Shown here: positions 13,635-16,350 of the stretch, in pieces
Numbering within the stretch: position 1 is the first letter of the stretch
Layout: every line of letters begins with the position of its first letter
Source: Elusimicrobiota bacterium
GTDB taxonomy: Bacteria; Elusimicrobiota; Elusimicrobia; UBA1565; UBA9628
Direction: 5' to 3'
Length of the DNA: 16,350 nt
Assembly: GCA_028869495.1 (NCBI GenBank)
Contig: JAGWRY010000403.1
Location: forward strand, 1-16,350
The notes under the pieces: generated by a model
What the model was told of the DNA's origin: nothing
What the model saw: only the letters and a program-made list of their open reading frames with translations
Database searches by the model: none
Position numbers and translations under genes: made by a program

Positions 13635-14498
13635 GTGAGACGGACCTTCGCCGCCGCGCTGTCCCTGGCCTGCGCCGCTCCGGCTCTCGCCGCGCCGCCC
13701 GGGCCGACGGTCGTCTCGGTCCGCAAGAGCGCCGAGGCCCTGCGCGACGCCGTCGCCGCCGACCCCAGCCCCGCCGACGCGCGCGTCCGCAACGCCGCGT
13801 TCTTCGAAGGCCTCCTGCGCGAGACGCCGTCGGCCCGCGCGAACCCCTACGCGATGGACCGCGAGCCGGTCAGCGGCGTCGAGGGCGGCGTGGACGCCAT
13901 GCTTTCGACCGCGCGCGTGCGCGAGGAGACCTACCGCCTGACCCACCCCGCGCCGCCCGCGGAGCTCTCGACCGCGATGGACGAGGCCGCCTTCCTGCGC
14001 GGCGCGGACCGCGCGGTCGTCGACGCGAAGGGCCGGCTGAGCGGCGCCGAGATGGGCGCCTTCCTGTACCCGAAGGCCGACCCGAAGGACCCCGGCCGCG
14101 TGATCCTCAGCCCCTGGCTGAAGCTGATGACGACGCGCATCGGCGAAGCCTTCACGTACTCGACCCTGGTCCACGAGTCCGCGCACGCCGTCCAGCGCGC
14201 GCAGGGACGCCTGTCGCCGGTCAGGGTGGTCGACGACGAGGTCGAGGCCTTCCGCGTCGAGTACGAGTGGCTGTCGGTGATGGACCCGACCGGCGACCGA
14301 TTGATCCGGCTCGACTCGGCCCTGCGCCTCTACGTCCCCCGCCACCCGAAGGACCTCGTCGCCGCGAAGTCGCTGGACTACCTCGACAAGCTGATGAAGC
14401 TCCGCGAGACCGGCGGCCAGGACGAGCCGCTGAAGGAATACGTGAAGGACCTCGGCTACCGCGACGGCGTGAACGGCGGCGACGGCCTCGCCCCTTAG
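13635..14498 (+). CDS. Secreted protein with HExxH zinc-peptidase-like motif
   Basis: A 287-residue protein with a signal peptide: R2-R3, an Ala/Leu-rich core at 5-16 and cleavage after A18-L-A20 or nearby. The motif H180-E-S-A-H184 sits in a predicted helix preceded by FTYSTLV, and D200-D-E-V-E204 follows about 18-20 residues later, giving a possible third ligand as in gluzincins. It is thus probably a periplasmic or surface zinc metallopeptidase; the family is not recognised and substrate is unknown. The GTG at 13635 is chosen over the upstream ATG at 13578 because it starts right at the signal peptide and because TATAAT lies between the two. It follows carB by 57 bases with its own promoter and is unrelated to nucleotide synthesis. 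It converges with the next gene, 20 bases apart, with no clear terminator between them. Confidence 0.8.
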   Translation: MRRTFAAALSLACAAPALAAPPGPTVVSVRKSAEALRDAVAADPSPADARVRNAAFFEGLLRETPSARANPYAMDREPVSGVEGGVDAMLSTARVREETYRLTHPAPPAELSTAMDEAAFLRGADRAVVDAKGRLSGAEMGAFLYPKADPKDPGRVILSPWLKLMTTRIGEAFTYSTLVHESAHAVQRAQGRLSPVRVVDDEVEAFRVEYEWLSVMDPTGDRLIRLDSALRLYVPRHPKDLVAAKSLDYLDKLMKLRETGGQDEPLKEYVKDLGYRDGVNGGDGLAP

Positions 14499-14518
14499 AG
14501 CGCCTTCCGCCCGGACCG

Positions 14519-15124
14519 TCAGCGGCTCAGCTCGTCGAGCTTCGTCAGGCCCGCCTTCGCGTCGTCGTCGGCCGGATCGAGCGCGAGCGCGTCCTTCCAC
14601 TTCTTGCGCGCGGACGCGAAGTCCCCCTTCTCGAACGCGAGCACGCCCTCCAGATAGGCCTGCTGAGCGAGATGGCCCCGATCGGCGCCGCTCGCGGAGG
14701 ACGCGGCGGCCTTCGCCTCCGCCTTCGCCCGCGCCGGCGCCCATCTCTCGCCGCGGAGGAAGCGGCCCAGCCGGGCCTGCAGGGCGAGCGCGGTCTTCCG
14801 GTAGAACTCGAACTCCTTCCGGTTCGTGTACTTCGTCGGCTTGCCGCCCTGCGCGAGGTACTCCCGCGCGTCGTGCATCCAGCCGACGATGCAGTGCAGC
14901 TCCTGCGCGTCGTAGTCAGGCCGGTCGGCCCCGGCGTAGAGAGGACAGGCGAGCGGCTCCGAGGCGGGCGCGGACAGCCCCTTCAGGTCCGGGAGGAGCG
15001 CGGGCGGAGCGGCGTCAGCGACGGGCGCCGGAACGGCCGGCTTGACGGCCGCCGCCTTCTCGTGGGCGGCGCAGCCTGCGACGACGGCGGCGAGGACGGA
15101 CAGGACGAGGGTTCCGATCTTCAT
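14519..15124 (-). CDS. Lipoprotein with a C-terminal TPR motif
   Basis: A 201-residue protein with a lipoprotein signal: K2, a hydrophobic core at 5-16 and lipobox V15-A16-G17-C18, with Ala at +2. A Pro/Ala-rich linker (about 20-45) is followed by a region with two Cys (ACPLYAG and ELHCIVGWMHDAREYL) and a helical stretch EFYRKTALALQARLGRF. One tetratricopeptide motif fills about residues 157-190 (AFEKGDFASARKKWKDALALDPADDDAK). Single TPRs usually mediate protein contacts. The ATG at 15124 is preceded by GGAGG (15135-15131) with a 6-base spacer and by a TATACT box. The frame is open further upstream only because of high GC, and the lipobox fixes this start. It is read in the same direction as the PAP2 gene but has its own promoter. 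Precise function is unknown. Confidence 0.8.
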   Translation of the reverse strand: MKIGTLVLSVLAAVVAGCAAHEKAAAVKPAVPAPVADAAPPALLPDLKGLSAPASEPLACPLYAGADRPDYDAQELHCIVGWMHDAREYLAQGGKPTKYTNRKEFEFYRKTALALQARLGRFLRGERWAPARAKAEAKAAASSASGADRGHLAQQAYLEGVLAFEKGDFASARKKWKDALALDPADDDAKAGLTKLDELSR

Positions 15125-15148
15125 GAGGGGCCTCCGGGAGTCGCGCAC

Positions 15149-15154
15149 AGTATA
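15149..15154 (-). promoter_or_regulatory. -10 box of the TPR lipoprotein gene
   Basis: Minus-strand TATACT (15154-15149), five of six matches to consensus, would start transcription near 15142. The short leader carries the GGAGG ribosome site (15135-15131). No good -35 is visible. Confidence 0.45.
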
Positions 15155-15225
15155 GGCCGCGCCCGCCGGGATTCCATGCAGGAAGCGTTGCCGGAAGGTA
15201 AAACGTCGGAAAAAGCGGACCGGGC

Positions 15226-15813
15226 TCAGCGGCGCCGGCGTCCGGGCCCGCCGCCGCCCTTGCCGCCGCCCAGCATCAGGACTCCCCAAGGCCAGCCCAG
15301 CAGGATCCCGAGCAGGAAGCCGGCCAGCACGTCGCCAGGGTAGTGGGCGCCGACGTAGACGCGGCTGTAGCCGATCGCGAAGGCGGCCGCGGCGAAGGCC
15401 CAGGTCAGCGGCGGGTAGGCGACCGACAGGACGGAGGCCGCGGTGGCGACGTTCGAGGCGTGGTTCGACGGGAAGCCGTAGCGCCCGCCGATCGGCGCGC
15501 GCTGGATCACGGGCACGCCGGCGACGGTCGGACGCGGGCGCGCGACCAGCGGCTTGATCACGCGGTAGGCGATCATGTCGCTCGCGCCGACGGCGAGGGC
15601 GGCCACGACCAGCACCCTCAGCGCGCGGCGTTTCCCCTTCCACAGCCACAGCGCCGCGGCGGCCGGCGCCGCGCCGTAGACGAACCAGGCGCGCTTCTGC
15701 AGGTCGGTGATCACGGGCAGGACCGCGTCGAGGGCCGGGCCCGACCAGGCGCGGTTGACCTTGAGGAGCAGCCAGCGGTCGGCGCCGCCCAGGGCCACCA
15801 GCGGGGAGATCAT
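15226..15813 (-). CDS. PAP2-family membrane phosphatase
   Basis: A 195-residue integral membrane protein of the type 2 phosphatidic acid phosphatase family, which dephosphorylates lipid phosphates or diphosphates (for example undecaprenyl pyrophosphate, phosphatidate or lipid A). All three catalytic motifs are intact: K87-x6-R94-P95, P115-S-N-H118 (Asn for the common Gly), and S150-R151-x5-H157-x3-D161. H118 and H157 are the expected acid and nucleophile. Hydrophobic segments at about 43-58, 65-86, 122-148 and 162-182 surround them. The Gly/Arg tail after 182 is likely cytoplasmic. ATG at 15813 is placed 7 bases after a TAGAAT box, which suggests a leaderless mRNA. The substrate cannot be told from the sequence, and no lipid or cell-wall genes are next to it. 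A T5 run follows the stop without a convincing stem. Confidence 0.92.
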   Translation of the reverse strand: MISPLVALGGADRWLLLKVNRAWSGPALDAVLPVITDLQKRAWFVYGAAPAAAALWLWKGKRRALRVLVVAALAVGASDMIAYRVIKPLVARPRPTVAGVPVIQRAPIGGRYGFPSNHASNVATAASVLSVAYPPLTWAFAAAAFAIGYSRVYVGAHYPGDVLAGFLLGILLGWPWGVLMLGGGKGGGGPGRRRR

Positions 15814-15820
15814 GGGCGAG

Positions 15821-15829
15821 ATTCTAACA
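15821..15829 (-). promoter_or_regulatory. Extended -10 promoter element of the PAP2 phosphatase gene
   Basis: Minus-strand TGTTAGAAT (15829-15821): the TGn extension plus TAGAAT, five of six matches to TATAAT. It ends 7 bases before the ATG at 15813, so the message should be leaderless. There is no Shine-Dalgarno sequence in those bases. Confidence 0.55.
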
Positions 15830-15894
15830 CATCGCGCGCAGGCGCCCGCCCAGGCAGGAACGTCGCTCCCGAGACTCGCGGCGGAGGACGGACG

Positions 15895-15901
15895 AAGGAG
15901 G
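15895..15901 (+). promoter_or_regulatory. Full-consensus Shine-Dalgarno site
   Basis: AAGGAGG, 7 bases before the ATG at 15909, is fully complementary to the usual 16S rRNA 3' end. It is the strongest ribosome site in the window and decides the start. No promoter for this gene could be identified in the 95-base divergent region. Confidence 0.75.
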
Positions 15902-15908
15902 CGACGAC

Positions 15909-16322
15909 ATGAGGACCTTGATCTTGACGGCGTGCGCCCTGCTGGCCGCGGCGGCCGGAGCGCGGGCGGCCGACGACGCCGCCGCGAAGACGGCGCGCGA
16001 GCGCCTGGTCGCGATGCACGAGAGAATGGCGGAGGTCCACCGGAAGGCGGCCGACTGCCTGAAGGCCGGCAAGCCGATCGAGGAGTGCCGCGCGCAGATG
16101 CGGAAGGACTGCCCGATGGCCCAGTCCGGCGCCTGCCCGTTCTGGGACGGCAAGCCGATGCGCGGGCGCGGGATGGGACGCGGCCGAGGGATGGGCCGGG
16201 GGCGCGGCATGGGCCCCGGGGCCGGGATGGGCCGGGGCATGGGTCCCGGCATGGGCATGGGCGCCTGCCCCGGCGCGGCGGACTGTCCCGCCCTCTCGAG
16301 CGGCGCGGCGACGGCGCCTTAG
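15909..16322 (+). CDS. Small secreted Cys/Met-rich protein with Gly-Arg-Met repeats
   Basis: A 137-residue protein of no recognised family. The signal peptide spans residues 1-20 (R2, a Leu/Ala core, and A18-R-A20 before the likely cut). The mature part has an amphipathic helix about 24-66 carrying M36, H37, M40, H44, C50, C60 and M64, then C68, C76, a Gly-Arg-Met-Pro repeat block (84-118) and C120 and C126. Six mature cysteines and eight regularly placed methionines in the block, with basic residues, suggest periplasmic metal binding (copper-like soft metals) or disulfide cross-linking. Neither is shown by the sequence alone. It has an ideal AAGGAGG site, so it may be strongly translated. 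It is divergent from the PAP2 gene with 95 bases between starts. The nearby genes give no functional clue. Confidence 0.78.
   Translation: MRTLILTACALLAAAAGARAADDAAAKTARERLVAMHERMAEVHRKAADCLKAGKPIEECRAQMRKDCPMAQSGACPFWDGKPMRGRGMGRGRGMGRGRGMGPGAGMGRGMGPGMGMGACPGAADCPALSSGAATAP
16158..16262 (+). repeat. In-gene repeat encoding Gly-Arg-Met units
   Basis: About 105 bases of imperfect repeats coding for residues 84-118. Met residues fall at 84, 89, 95, 101, 107, 111, 115 and 117, so the central units are 6 codons (18 bases) long and the distal ones decay to 4 and 2. Codons for Gly and Arg vary (GGG, GGC, GGA; CGC, CGG, CGA), so the protein pattern is better kept than the DNA. Confidence 0.65.
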
Positions 16323-16350
16323 CCTCCGGCAGGACCCAGGCGTCTGGGGC

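Noticed and set aside
14499..14518. Bidirectional terminator between the convergent genes
   Set aside because: The 20-base gap and its flanks show no good stem-loop with T-runs.
15180..15225. Intrinsic terminator after the PAP2 gene (T5 run on the minus strand)
   Set aside because: No stable stem directly precedes the T run; only stems of about 3 base pairs can be drawn.
16158..16262. CRISPR-like or tandem DNA repeat
   Set aside because: The repeats are short, in frame and vary at codon third positions, so they reflect a Gly-Arg-Met protein tract rather than a DNA array.

Overview
The window is GC-rich bacterial DNA (46 of 60 bases are G or C in a sampled stretch of carB). It shows strongly biased G/C third positions, several GTG starts, Shine-Dalgarno sites of the AAGGAGG type, and two proteins with clear lipoboxes plus several with classical signal peptides. 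This fits a diderm bacterium. The lineage cannot be read securely: TATAAT boxes placed 6-7 bases before start codons and the general gene style would suit an uncultured high-GC group such as Elusimicrobiota, but that is a weak inference.

Layout. Bases 1-181 hold the 5' end of a secreted protein gene on the minus strand. A divergent promoter region (182-325) with a perfect 24-base palindrome leads into a tightly overlapping plus-strand operon: pyrB, pyrC, pyrD (class 2), pyrF, pyrE, purM and a purN-purH gene fusion (326-8002). A roughly 50% GC cassette (about 7967-8669) carrying one small lipoprotein gene follows. It begins inside the last 11 codons of purH and is the only break in the chain of overlapping genes. 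The chain resumes with carA, an unrecognised membrane-anchored protein gene, and carB (8670-13577). The rest is unrelated: a secreted HExxH protein (13635-14498, plus), a TPR lipoprotein and a PAP2-family phosphatase (both minus, 14519-15813), and a small secreted Cys/Met-rich protein with Gly-Arg-Met repeats (15909-16322, plus).

Function. CarA/CarB, PyrB, PyrC, PyrD, PyrE and PyrF are all six steps from glutamine, bicarbonate and aspartate to UMP, so the complete de novo UMP route lies in about 13 kb. PurM and the PurN-PurH fusion add purine steps 5, 3, 9 and 10. The fusion joins both 10-formyltetrahydrofolate-dependent steps of the purine pathway in one 729-residue polypeptide. The features most worth following up are this fusion, the low-GC lipoprotein cassette whose edge lies within purH, the conserved-looking overlap of an unknown membrane protein between carA and carB, the operator-like palindrome, and the apparent use of leaderless transcripts.
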